From: Scortum barcoo
Taxonomy: Eukaryota; Chordata; Actinopteri; Centrarchiformes; Terapontidae
DNA length: 64,000 nt
Direction: 5' to 3'
Assembly (NCBI GenBank): GCA_023238725.1
Contig: CM041550.1
Location: forward strand, 5,093,044 to 5,157,043
Shown here in pieces: positions 55,900 through 64,000 of the stretch. Position numbers and translations under genes: made by a program. Each line of letters starts with the position of its first letter. Position 1 is the first letter of the stretch. The notes below the pieces were generated by a model, which searched no databases, was not told the DNA's origin, and saw only the letters and a list, made by a program, of their open reading frames with translations.

Positions 55900-57486
55900 C
55901 CTTGTGTCTCTTTCTTTCTTGTCTATGAGAATTTTATTCCCTCAGTGGTTTGTGTGAGAAAGAGAGATAAGTGCTTTAAACTGGTTCCTGAACAGGCAAA
56001 GCATTACATGCATTAACATGTTTTGTATCTTTTGGTCATAATATATTTTTCCTCTTGCTGTAGTCCTTGTAATAGTTCTGGATGCGATGTCATATGCTTC
56101 TTTCATTTGCTGCTGCTATTTCTGAGCATATTCCTGGTGTGAATGACATCCTTCCTCCTCATTTATTCCAAAGATCAAGTCAATCGGCAAACATGTGGGG
56201 ATTTCTACCAAAAAGCAAGTAGAAAGGAGAATATCCTGTTGCCTCACTGGTCGTGCAGTTGTAAGCGTGTACAACTTTAGTCACATAGTCACTCCAGTTT
56301 CCCTTTTTCTCCTCATCCAAGGTTCACAGCATCGATAACAAGGTGCGATTAAATCTCTCAGCTGGATTCCCCTGTGGATGATAGGGAGTTGTCTTTGAGT
56401 TGGTCATGCCAGTGTATTTTTGCAGCTGTCTGAATAACTGATTCTCAAATTCTTTGCCTTGATCGTGATGTATTTTAGCTGGGAGGCCAAATTTGAGAGA
56501 AAAATCATTAAAGATTTTTTCTGCTGCCGTTTTGCCTGATTTGTTACGGTGTTGGGTAGGCTTGGGCAAATTTAGTGAAGTTGTCAAGTCAATTATCACC
56601 AAAATATACTCATACCCTCCCACTGCTTCTTTCAAGGTGAAGATAGTCTATAGAGACCATTTCAAATGGTGCTGTTGCAGGTATATGACACATGGGGGCT
56701 CTGCTATGCACAGCAGGTGTTACTGCCTCAGAAGCATATTAGCTGTTAGTCGTGGTTTACACATGTCTCTCATGCCGTTGAATTATCCAGTCCCACTCTG
56801 TCTTGTTTTGAAGAAAAGATAAATGGTTTATTCCTTAAGTTTTTAAAAAAATATATGCCAGTTCCAAGACTTTTCTGGATAACAAAATTAAACACCAAGA
56901 CACGGTAAGAAAACCGTGTGCTTCCACAGCTAATATGGTACAAAAAACATACTTCACTGTTCTACCACTACACACCCTGGCTGCGTTCTTAAAGCCACAG
57001 TACACAAAATACCAGGGAAAAGGAGTAGCTCCTCCTTTACATTACATAGTTAACTCAACTAACTTAAATTAAACTTAAATGTCCAATGTAAGTACTTTTG
57101 ATTTACTGTTTGACATAACAACGATTAACTAAACAACATTCTTTTAAAGAATAGTGAAATACCACCAATGAGAAAAATATTAAAATGAGTTTGCCTCATA
57201 CAGCAGGCTTTTTTTGAATGTTGCATTTACAAACTTGGGTTATAAAAACTCCAATGTCTCTTTGCATCCCTGGCCAGTAAAACCTCTGTCTAGCGAGATG
57301 TACGACACGCTCAACCCCCAAATGTCCCATCTCACAATGAAGGTGTTTGTACACCAGTCCTTTGTACTTTTCTGGAAGCACAATTTGTGCACAGGTTGCT
57401 GTTCTGCGCTTCAACAGACCTTCTTGGGAAACATACAATCTTTTCCATTCATGTAACAGCTTAGTTTTTGCCATTTCCTGATTCAT
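55900..57486 (-). pseudogene. gypsy-2 integrase
   Basis: The zinc-binding part (57,196-57,486) shows HLHCEMGHLGVERVVHLARQ and a CKCN pair. The core follows after an interruption: FEMVSIDYLHLE (about 56,640-56,670, first Asp), HHDQGKEFENQL (second Asp) and TTPYHPQGNPAERFNRTLLS (catalytic Glu) in 56,324-56,635, then ATGYSPFYLLFGRNPHM at about 56,200. Frame changes occur around 56,640 and 56,180. A foreign stretch splits the gene at about 56,815-57,190. Confidence 0.85.
56815..57190. mobile_element. Unidentified insertion in gypsy-2 integrase
   Basis: About 375 AT-rich bases without coding potential lie between the zinc-binding and catalytic parts of the integrase, where related elements have continuous coding sequence. 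No terminal repeat or target duplication was recognised. Confidence 0.5.
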
Positions 57487-57518
57487 AGCCCTCCTGTCAG
57501 GTTTTTCCCCAGATCTTT

Positions 57519-58157
57519 TTAACTGGTGTACACGGGATATGACAGGATCTGTGCCTGTAGTAACTCTTGCTGTCCTATTTTTATATCCGGCTGCCTATCT
57601 GCAGCCAACTCCAGAACCAGAGGACTGCAGGCTATGGCTGATACCCAGTCCACTTTATGTTGTCTCTGTGCATCGACTGTGCTGAATATTACACTTAAAA
57701 CCTCAGATGAGCACTGCTCTGTGCACTCGCTCATATAAGAGTCCATACTCACAGGTGACCGTGACAGGAAATCTGCATCTGCATTTGTTTTACCAGGGCG
57801 GCACTTCGGCGTTATGTTGAAGTCAGCAAGCTCAGACACCCAGCGATGTCCGGTGGCATTCAGTTTAGCTGTGCTCAAAACATAAGTAACAGGGTTGTTG
57901 TCACTGTATATTGTTACAGAGGGGGAGTAAAACAAATAGTCTCTAAACCTCTCTGTAACGGCCCATTTGAGTGCTAAAAACTCAAGCTTCCCTGAATGTA
58001 AACGGTCATTTTTTTCTGCTGGTGTCAGTGTTCGTGAGCCATACCCAATAACTCTGAGTCTGCCTTCCTGTCTCTGATATAAAACTGCTCCTAGTCCCTG
58101 TTCTGAAGCATCGATATGAAGAATGAAGGGATCTTCAAACTTTGGATAAGCCATCAC
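57519..58157 (-). CDS. gypsy-2 pol: RNase H
   Basis: Open frame of 212 residues with FILHIDASEQGLGAVLYQRQ, SGKLEFLALKWAVTERFRDY, VTIYSDNNPVTYVL and KTNADADFLSR, the standard order of Ty3/gypsy RNase H with its acidic residues. It continues the RT frame of 58,211-59,275 after a short break. It belongs to the same Pol polyprotein as the flanking integrase. Confidence 0.88.
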   Translation of the reverse strand: MMAYPKFEDPFILHIDASEQGLGAVLYQRQEGRLRVIGYGSRTLTPAEKNDRLHSGKLEFLALKWAVTERFRDYLFYSPSVTIYSDNNPVTYVLSTAKLNATGHRWVSELADFNITPKCRPGKTNADADFLSRSPVSMDSYMSECTEQCSSEVLSVIFSTVDAQRQHKVDWVSAIACSPLVLELAADRQPDIKIGQQELLQAQILSYPVYTS

Positions 58158-58210
58158 AGAGTGGGTTAGTTAGGACATCAACTAAATAGTTCAGAGCTTC
58201 CTGGTGAGTG

Positions 58211-59275
58211 TTAATTCCATACTATTTTCTGGTGTGGGGGGAGCTGTCCTGCCCTTACTGAAAAGGAGGTAGGCTTTAGCTTAGGATTTGGGGTTACATC
58301 TGTTGAAAGCAGGTCATACAAGCATTTTGCATGACGAGAAAAATCCTGCACATACCCTCTATAGTACCCCAGGAAACCCAGAAGTTTGCGCAACTCTTTG
58401 ACATTTGTAGGGGGTTTTGTCTTTAGTGCTTGCACAGCTGTTATTTCTTTATTGTCCATCCTATAGCCTTCAGCTGAGATCACTTTGCCAACATAACATA
58501 CTTCATTTTTAAACAGGTTACATTTATCTGGCCTCAGTTTAATTCTCCAAGCTTTCTGTGTTTTGAGGACAGACCTCACATCCTCCACATGCTGTGCAAA
58601 TGTTTTACTGTAGACTAAGACATCATCCAAATATGGGATGCATACTTTGTCCCTGAGACCTTCCAGGCTCTCCTCCATACTACGCTGGAAAGTAGAGGGT
58701 GCATTTGTGAGGCCAAATGGAATCCTGTTCCATTCATACAGCCCCCATGGGGTAGTGAAGGCTGTGAATTTTTTTGAGTCCTCACTGACACTGCCTTGGT
58801 GATATGCTTTGCCTTGGTCCAGTACATTGAACCAAGTATTCCCACCAAGACCATCAAGTATCTCCTGTATGCGTGGTATGGGGTGCCTATCTGGGATTGT
58901 CTTCTTGTTAAGCCCCCTATAGTCAACACAAAGTCTTAGGCTTCCATCTCTCTTTCTCACACAAACCACTGCAGCTGCATATGGGGAAGTGGATTTGCGG
59001 ATAAAGCCTTTGTTTAACAAGTCCTGGATGTGATTCTTGACCTCATCATACAATGGGCGAGGTATGGCATTGTATGTTTTGGCTACTGGAACATTATCAG
59101 TTAGCCTAATGTCCATTTTTAAATTTTTAATGTAGCCAACATCATCCTTGTGTGTAGCAAATGCACCTGATTCTTCCCTGAGCATTTGTTTCACCACCAC
59201 CTGTTGTTCACTGGTTAGGTGGTCCACACTGACAGGTGGATCAAACAGTTTTTCTTGGGGATCACACTGAGACAA
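58211..59275 (-). CDS. gypsy-2 pol: reverse transcriptase
   Basis: Open frame of 354 residues. It shows KGFIRKSTSPYAAAVVCVRK, LRLCVDYRGLNKKTIPDRHP, a catalytic Asp in FNVLDQGKAYHQG, PFGLTNAPSTFQRSMEESLE, CIPYLDDVLVYSKTF with the YLDD active site, and LLGFLGYYRGYVQDFSRHAK. All finger, palm and thumb motifs of a Ty3/gypsy reverse transcriptase are present. It ends shortly before the RNase H frame. Of all coding parts in the window this is among the best kept. Confidence 0.92.
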   Translation of the reverse strand: MSQCDPQEKLFDPPVSVDHLTSEQQVVVKQMLREESGAFATHKDDVGYIKNLKMDIRLTDNVPVAKTYNAIPRPLYDEVKNHIQDLLNKGFIRKSTSPYAAAVVCVRKRDGSLRLCVDYRGLNKKTIPDRHPIPRIQEILDGLGGNTWFNVLDQGKAYHQGSVSEDSKKFTAFTTPWGLYEWNRIPFGLTNAPSTFQRSMEESLEGLRDKVCIPYLDDVLVYSKTFAQHVEDVRSVLKTQKAWRIKLRPDKCNLFKNEVCYVGKVISAEGYRMDNKEITAVQALKTKPPTNVKELRKLLGFLGYYRGYVQDFSRHAKCLYDLLSTDVTPNPKLKPTSFSVRAGQLPPHQKIVWN

Positions 59276-59397
59276 TTCTGTGGTGGAGCATGATGGAGTT
59301 GGTGGAGATTCTCAGCAACTACAGAGTTAACCTGGTGTTCCTCTGGGTACACCGGATAACAGTCTGCTATTCTCTGTATGCTCCCTAACACAGTTTT

Positions 59398-60390
59398 TCA
59401 TGGCACTGTGATGTCATGTTGCGTTGTATTCCACCGATAAATGCTTACTTTACGTGTGGAGCAAGACACAGCTACCAACTGGCAATTAATTTTAAGTCCT
59501 TCATCCAATGACAGGTCCTCCTCAGGTTCAAAAAGCATTTCGGTTTTCACTTCAGGATTTATTTTGACAGGGCAGGTGATACATTTGCTTTGCCCCCGTG
59601 GTACTACCACAGACATGTTTCCTGTTTTGACAGAGTACGTAACACCCTCATGTGTAGCCCCCTGGATAAGGTTTAGCAATGTTTCTGCCTTTTCTGATCC
59701 TAGTCTTAGTGAATTCCTCAGTAATGCAACACTCTCACTCAACTGAACTTGATCCTCTCTGTTTATCAACATCTCCTCAATGACATTAAACCCTATTATG
59801 GGCCTCTGTACTACATCACTACTCACCAGCACTGGAACTAGTATCTCATTGGACCTGTTTTTTTTCTCTTTTGGATCGCACAGACTGAAACTAACTGGGA
59901 CCCAGCCCTGAAAAGGAATTTCTGAACCATTTGCAGCTCTTAAGTTCAGCAGTTCATCATCACTTAGCAGTTCGCTGATGGGATGGATTCTTGGTAGGTT
60001 TTGGGACTTCCATGTTTCACTCACAATGGACACTTGTGCTCCTGTGTCCCACAGGGCTTGCATCTTGACACTGTTCATTTTGCACCAGACTAGACACTTT
60101 TTGCCTACCAACTGTGCAACCTGCTTGCGTTTCGTACCAGGGCTGTGTAAATGATAGGATTGATCTCCTTGAGATTTAACATTTGGCTTTGAAGGTGCTA
60201 AGGGGTGATGAGTGAGCAATCTTTTCCTTTCCCCCTTCACTATGCACAGGCTTACAGACTCCATTTGGGGGTTCAGCTTTGGGTCATTTTGGGACTTTAA
60301 TTTAAAGGTCATGGTGCATCCCTCAGTCGCAACCTCTCCTAGTTTCCTGACGGTTTCCAACTTCCCCCTACCCTGCACCCTTTTGCCCAA
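59398..60390 (-). CDS. gypsy-2 aspartic protease region
   Basis: Open frame of 330 residues. VKMQALWDTGAQVSIVSETW holds the DTGA active site of a retroviral-type protease at about 60,030. The upstream third is basic and probably belongs to Gag. The downstream part leads to RT after a break at 59,276-59,397. Confidence 0.85.
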   Translation of the reverse strand: MGKRVQGRGKLETVRKLGEVATEGCTMTFKLKSQNDPKLNPQMESVSLCIVKGERKRLLTHHPLAPSKPNVKSQGDQSYHLHSPGTKRKQVAQLVGKKCLVWCKMNSVKMQALWDTGAQVSIVSETWKSQNLPRIHPISELLSDDELLNLRAANGSEIPFQGWVPVSFSLCDPKEKKNRSNEILVPVLVSSDVVQRPIIGFNVIEEMLINREDQVQLSESVALLRNSLRLGSEKAETLLNLIQGATHEGVTYSVKTGNMSVVVPRGQSKCITCPVKINPEVKTEMLFEPEEDLSLDEGLKINCQLVAVSCSTRKVSIYRWNTTQHDITVP

Positions 60391-60647
60391 TGTGTGTCAC
60401 TGCCGCACTTGAAACAGTGGTTGCAGTCCTTTTTATCCTGCTGACATGCTACACATTGTCTCTTTGGTCTCTTAAAAGCGGTAGTCTGTGTTTTGGCCTT
60501 GTCATCATCAGCAGTTTTTCTCCCACGCTGAACAGTTTGCACAAGAGATGCTACCTGTCCCTGTGAGCTCTCTAATTGCTGTGTTGCTCTCCTCCAACTT
60601 AGCAAATAACGGGTTCTCTTTAATCGGCTTGTTAGGTTTGGCTGCAA
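60339..60647 (-). CDS. gypsy-2 gag: nucleocapsid with zinc knuckle
   Basis: A 102-residue frame with a cysteine-rich part: CVACQQDKKDC and then CFKCGSDTHWAKGC, a CX2CX4HX4C zinc knuckle. It overlaps the protease frame by about 50 bases in another frame, which could be a natural frameshift site or an indel. Confidence 0.85.
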   Translation of the reverse strand: MQPNLTSRLKRTRYLLSWRRATQQLESSQGQVASLVQTVQRGRKTADDDKAKTQTTAFKRPKRQCVACQQDKKDCNHCFKCGSDTHWAKGCRVGGSWKPSGN

Positions 60648-60687
60648 CCTGTGGTTGTCAAAGGGTCATTTTCATCACCACTTCCCT

Positions 60688-61320
60688 CTACTGTGCTAAG
60701 ATTTGCCCGGTACGTGATTTTCTTTGAGGTTTTAATCTTTTGAACTGGTGCTGAAGGCTGCTGAAGCTCAGAGGGTCTTTTGACATGGACTCACCAACAT
60801 GTCCGTTTATCCTGAAGTCCTTTCTGAATCCGCTGGGAGCCCAGCAGCTGTTGCTGATGGAGTCTCTGCCTCTGCTTCGAATCCCCTCGTCCCGCACCGT
60901 CTCTCTCACAGCCTGTGTTTCCAGCGTCGGTATAAGCTGTGTGCTGTCTCCGGCCGGTCGTCCCGACGCAGGCTGCTCCGGGTGGCCGGTCTCCTCCTCC
61001 GCATCGTCCGCCGCAGGTGGAGAGCAGAGCGGCGCCGCTCCCGCGTTGTCTGCGGCTGCTGGGTCCTCCCGCAGAGTGCCGAGTGCGTCGTTTAGGTCCA
61101 AAAGCACAGACATGCCTTCGTCTTCCCTCTCCAGAAACTCTTCACGTTCACAAAACTTTACAATGTGCTTAACCAGTGCACGGCGGGTTTTATTTTTAAT
61201 GTCCTCAGAGTCTTTTCCCGCAATTTTACAGTACTCACAAATCCGGTGTAGTTCTTTCACAGTCAATCCAAACAGCTTAGCCTCTATTTCCAACAAAAAC
61301 TCTTCTCGGTGCTCCGACAT
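60688..61320 (-). CDS. gypsy-2 gag, N-terminal part
   Basis: Starts at ATG 61,320 (MSEHREEFLLEIEAKLFG). The N-terminal 80 residues are helical (VKELHRICEYCKIAG, RALVKHIVKF). A Pro/Ala/Glu-rich, GC-rich linker follows at about 60,880-61,080, and then a basic end. This layout resembles SCAN/PNMA-like or Ty3 Gag starts, but the family match is weak. Context with zinc knuckle, protease and RT supports Gag. No LTR or primer site is found before it. Confidence 0.7.
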   Translation of the reverse strand: MSEHREEFLLEIEAKLFGLTVKELHRICEYCKIAGKDSEDIKNKTRRALVKHIVKFCEREEFLEREDEGMSVLLDLNDALGTLREDPAAADNAGAAPLCSPPAADDAEEETGHPEQPASGRPAGDSTQLIPTLETQAVRETVRDEGIRSRGRDSISNSCWAPSGFRKDFRINGHVGESMSKDPLSFSSLQHQFKRLKPQRKSRTGQILAQ

Positions 61321-61447
61321 CTTGCTTATAGCGTTTTTTTTAATCGTCAAAACCAGCTTAATGTTTGTTGTTATCTGAGACACCAATCAAAGTGCTTTAT
61401 ATAAATCAAAAGAAAGACAAATACATAAAAATGTGTATCTAGTAAAA

Positions 61448-62045
61448 TCAAATGTAAAAGGCGTCCAATAATGCTAGTGTGTTCCACCCGCTATCTGCTG
61501 CTATAGTGCAGAACTCGATGGTGTAGTCAAAGACCTGACAGTGATGCTGTTTGATCTGCATTAGGGCCTGAAAGGCTTCTCTGGCAGGCGAGGTGTGGTC
61601 AAAAATTTTGCTCAGGGTCTCCTGAAACAAAGTGATTGACTGACAGATGTTTGAGTTTAGAGACCACTCTGCAGTAGCCCAGGCTGCAGCCCTGCCAGTT
61701 AAATGGGAAACCATGAATGCTACTTTTGCCTGATTTGACACAAAAGCAGCCAGGTTTTGCCTAAAATGAATCACAGTGAACTAAGAAAGTCATGACCGGA
61801 GCAGCAGCCGGATTCTCAGCAGGTGGTGTCGCTAAAGAAGCTGTTCCCAGGTGAGCGAGGACTTGGTGTAGTTGCCCTGATACGTGGTTTACTTAAGAGG
61901 TGACTGAGGATTGAAACTCCATCTGGCGCTCCGTGACGACTTTCACTCCCCGGCTAACCGAGCTTAACTGTGCCTCGTGCTGATGGATCTTGGTGCCCTG
62001 TGCAGAGAGGATGGTTTGGAGTTTCTTTGGGTTGGCTGAGTCCAT
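61448..62045 (-). pseudogene. gypsy-1 gag, truncated
   Basis: The longest open capsid stretch of the family: 108 residues from 61,774 to 61,448 with NQAKVAFMVSHLTGRAAAWA and FQETLSKIFDHTSPAREAFQ. The start at ATG 62,045 is in another frame. The C-terminal junction passes into gypsy-2 at about 61,352. Confidence 0.82.
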
Positions 62046-62062
62046 ATTTGGCCAGTTCATTC

Positions 62063-62546
62063 TGTAACGACCTTGACACAAGATAGTGGAATCAAATGCA
62101 CAACAGACCACGATCGATGATGAACAAAAAATACTTTAATGTGTTCAAAAACGCTCAATGGGAGGATCAAAGTACAAACAAAAGTCTCTCTCTAAGAGGA
62201 TAAAGCACAAACCATGGAGGAGGACAACACGAGGAAGCATGAACATACAAGGTTTGACATTCAATCACAACACTGAATAAGACGAACTGGCATAGGACCA
62301 AAGGAAACAAGGACTGTTTATACATGAGGTAAGGGGAAACAGGTGAGACCAATCAGGGGCGGGGTAGACAATCACACGGGGGGAAAACACAAAGGCAGGA
62401 AGTGGGGATCTGAAACAAGAGGGAAAAGGAGAGTACAAAATAAAACAGGAAGTACAAGACCAGACTAGACATGAGTGACTTCAACTTAAACATAACATGC
62501 TCACAACAATACTAAATATAAAACTAAACTAAGGCATGACAAAACA
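62063..62546 (-). repeat. gypsy-1 LTR
   Basis: About 484 bp. Its 5' flank is the lectin 3' flank, the same junction as at 9,339 and 16,745. Confidence 0.82.
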
Positions 62547-62559
62547 CTTGAATATAAAA

Positions 62560-63745
62560 AAAACAAACATGTTGAGACACAACAGAACTTTGTTTCAGGC
62601 ATTAAAGCTACATGGAAGATATCTGATGCTTTGTGTCCTTCATGCATTTTGCAAATAAGAATGTAAATATTGTGTTTGTTTATTGAAAATAAGAAACAAC
62701 AACTTTAAGGGCAGCTCTGTTTCATTACATATGGTGGTCATCAGCACAGGCAGATCACCTGTACAGGTGAGCAAATACGAGCAGGAAACTTCCTGTGCTG
62801 CATTGGGGATGTGAACCAGTAAAACATTTTTGATTTTGGCAAGAAAAAAAGATCTCTGTTCCCGACCTCCAACCCTTTAAATGTTGATACAGCAATATGC
62901 TCTTCATCACACTTACAATAACATATTACAGAGTATTTCTAAATGCATCATTTCAAACCTCATGAAATGCTAAGGCAGTTTTTCACAGATCCATTGCATA
63001 GAGTCATCACATCGCCGATCCAGTTTTTTTCAGTTTTCACATCATGTCGCATATGTACACAGTCCTCTTCAACAACAACTTTAAGGGAGCTCAGTTTCAT
63101 TACATATGGTGGTCATCAGCACAGGCAGATCACCTGTACAGGTGTGCAGACACATGCTAAAAGCCCCCTGCGCTTCATTGGGGATGTGAACCAGGAAACC
63201 GTTTTTGATTTTAGCAAGAAAAAAAGATCTCTATTCCTGACCTCCAACCCTTTAACATTAAACATCCTCAATTATACGATATATGATACAGTAATATGCT
63301 CTTCATCATACTTACAATAACATATTACAGAGTATTTCCAAATGCATCACTTGAAAACTCATTAAATGCTAAGGTAATTTTTCACAGATCCATTGCAGGG
63401 AGGCATCACACCGCAGATAGTTCCAGTTTTCATCCTGCAGGACAAGTTCTGTCTGTAAAATCACACATGAGACATTAAAGATAACTTTCTGTATTACTTC
63501 TAGCTCACATCAGAATCAAAAGAAATGCCAGGAAGTGAAAATACTGAAACTGCACCACAAAATAAATTACATCAACACCAAGTAGATCACAATCTTTTAA
63601 GGAAATGACAGTCTTTCAAAAATAGAGATGAAGATCCACTTCATGCCAATGAACAGCAGCTGCTATATAAAAGCTGCCTTACACAAACAGATATATGTTT
63701 AAATAAACTGAGAGGCTAAAATAAAGTTATTGGGAAAAGGCAAAC
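62560..63745 (-). pseudogene. Lectin gene scraps (copy I)
   Basis: Two partial exon 6 segments (about 62,970-63,070 and 63,360-63,435) and the first bases of exon 4 (63,436-63,457) remain, with intron 3 sequence from 63,460 to 63,745. The second exon 6 piece is joined directly to exon 4. The 3' flank block with CACCTGTACAGGTG appears twice (about 62,757 and 63,130), so part of the gene end was tandemly duplicated. Nothing codes. Confidence 0.7.
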
Positions 63746-64000
63746 TGTTAGGATCCCTGTCTTGTGTTTTGTCTCCCCCTGTCTGTCACTGTCTGTTTGT
63801 TGGCCGCATAGGAGGACGAGGTAACTCCAGGGCATTCACTACCACACCTGGTTCAGCCGCACCACCTGGCAGTCATTCTACAATCAACCCACCAACAGGA
63901 TTTAAGCCCGGCTCATTCATCCACTCATCGCCAGATCGTTCAGTTACCTCTCTCGGTACTTCGTGGCTTCTAGAAATTCTTTCATTGAACTCTTGCCTGT
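63746..64000 (+). repeat. Start of a third gypsy-type LTR (window edge)
   Basis: From TGTTAGGATCCCTGTCTTG at 63,746 the sequence differs from all lectin copies and resembles the 5' end of fish Ty3/gypsy LTRs. It breaks lectin intron 3 and runs off the window, so neither the far end nor any coding part can be seen. Orientation is judged from the TG start only. Confidence 0.5.

Noticed and set aside
61000..61378. Plus-strand frame of 197 residues at 60,785-61,378 as a gene
   Set aside because: It is the shadow of gypsy-2 gag on the other strand. Its Ser/Pro-rich text comes from the GC-rich linker.

Overview
The window looks like nuclear DNA from a teleost fish. It carries tandem copies of a multi-exon type II C-type lectin gene, Ty3/gypsy, hAT, Tc1/mariner and LINE-type elements of kinds common in ray-finned fish, GATA and AC/AT microsatellites, and an endogenous retrovirus. 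The species cannot be named from sequence alone. Two runs of exactly 500 N (15,851-16,350 and 32,756-33,255) are scaffold gaps, so the order and orientation of the three blocks are not proven.

Layout. 1-10,700 (+): remnants of a Ty3/gypsy element (called gypsy-1 here: LTR, gag, integrase) with an hAT transposon inside, then lectin copy A between two gypsy-1 LTRs, then two lectin exons (copy H). 11,227-15,850 (+): 5' part of an endogenous retrovirus (LTR, long leader, gag, RNase H). 16,351-24,960 (-): an inverted, partly scrambled copy of 1-9,840, with lectin copy B. 24,992-32,755 (-): lectin copies G and F with microsatellites and a Tc1 remnant. 33,256-37,509 (+): 3' part of a retrovirus (integrase tail, Ig-like domain, envelope, LTR). 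37,510-45,785 (-): lectin copies D and C, a piggyBac-like remnant, and gypsy-1 LTR plus gag. 45,786-54,414 (-): two tandem modules of about 6.1 kb (lectin scrap, LTR, gag, hAT, integrase). 54,414-61,352 (-): a second gypsy element with gag, protease, reverse transcriptase, RNase H and integrase. 61,440-63,745 (-): gypsy-1 gag and LTR, then lectin scraps. 63,746-64,000: start of a third LTR.

The host gene is a membrane lectin. Exon 1 gives a short cytoplasmic tail with a Tyr-x-Asn-Val motif, exon 2 the membrane segment, exon 3 a glycosylated stalk, and exons 4-6 a C-type lectin domain with QPD and WND calcium/sugar motifs. No copy is complete and in frame in this assembly. Copy F has the best lectin domain, but its 5' end lies in a gap. 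Many one-base indels and interleaved mosaic stretches suggest that the assembly of this repeat array is partly wrong.

The most interesting signal is an immunoglobulin V-like domain followed by a Thr/Ser-rich stretch, lying between the end of pol and the envelope gene of a retrovirus whose LTRs are nearly identical.
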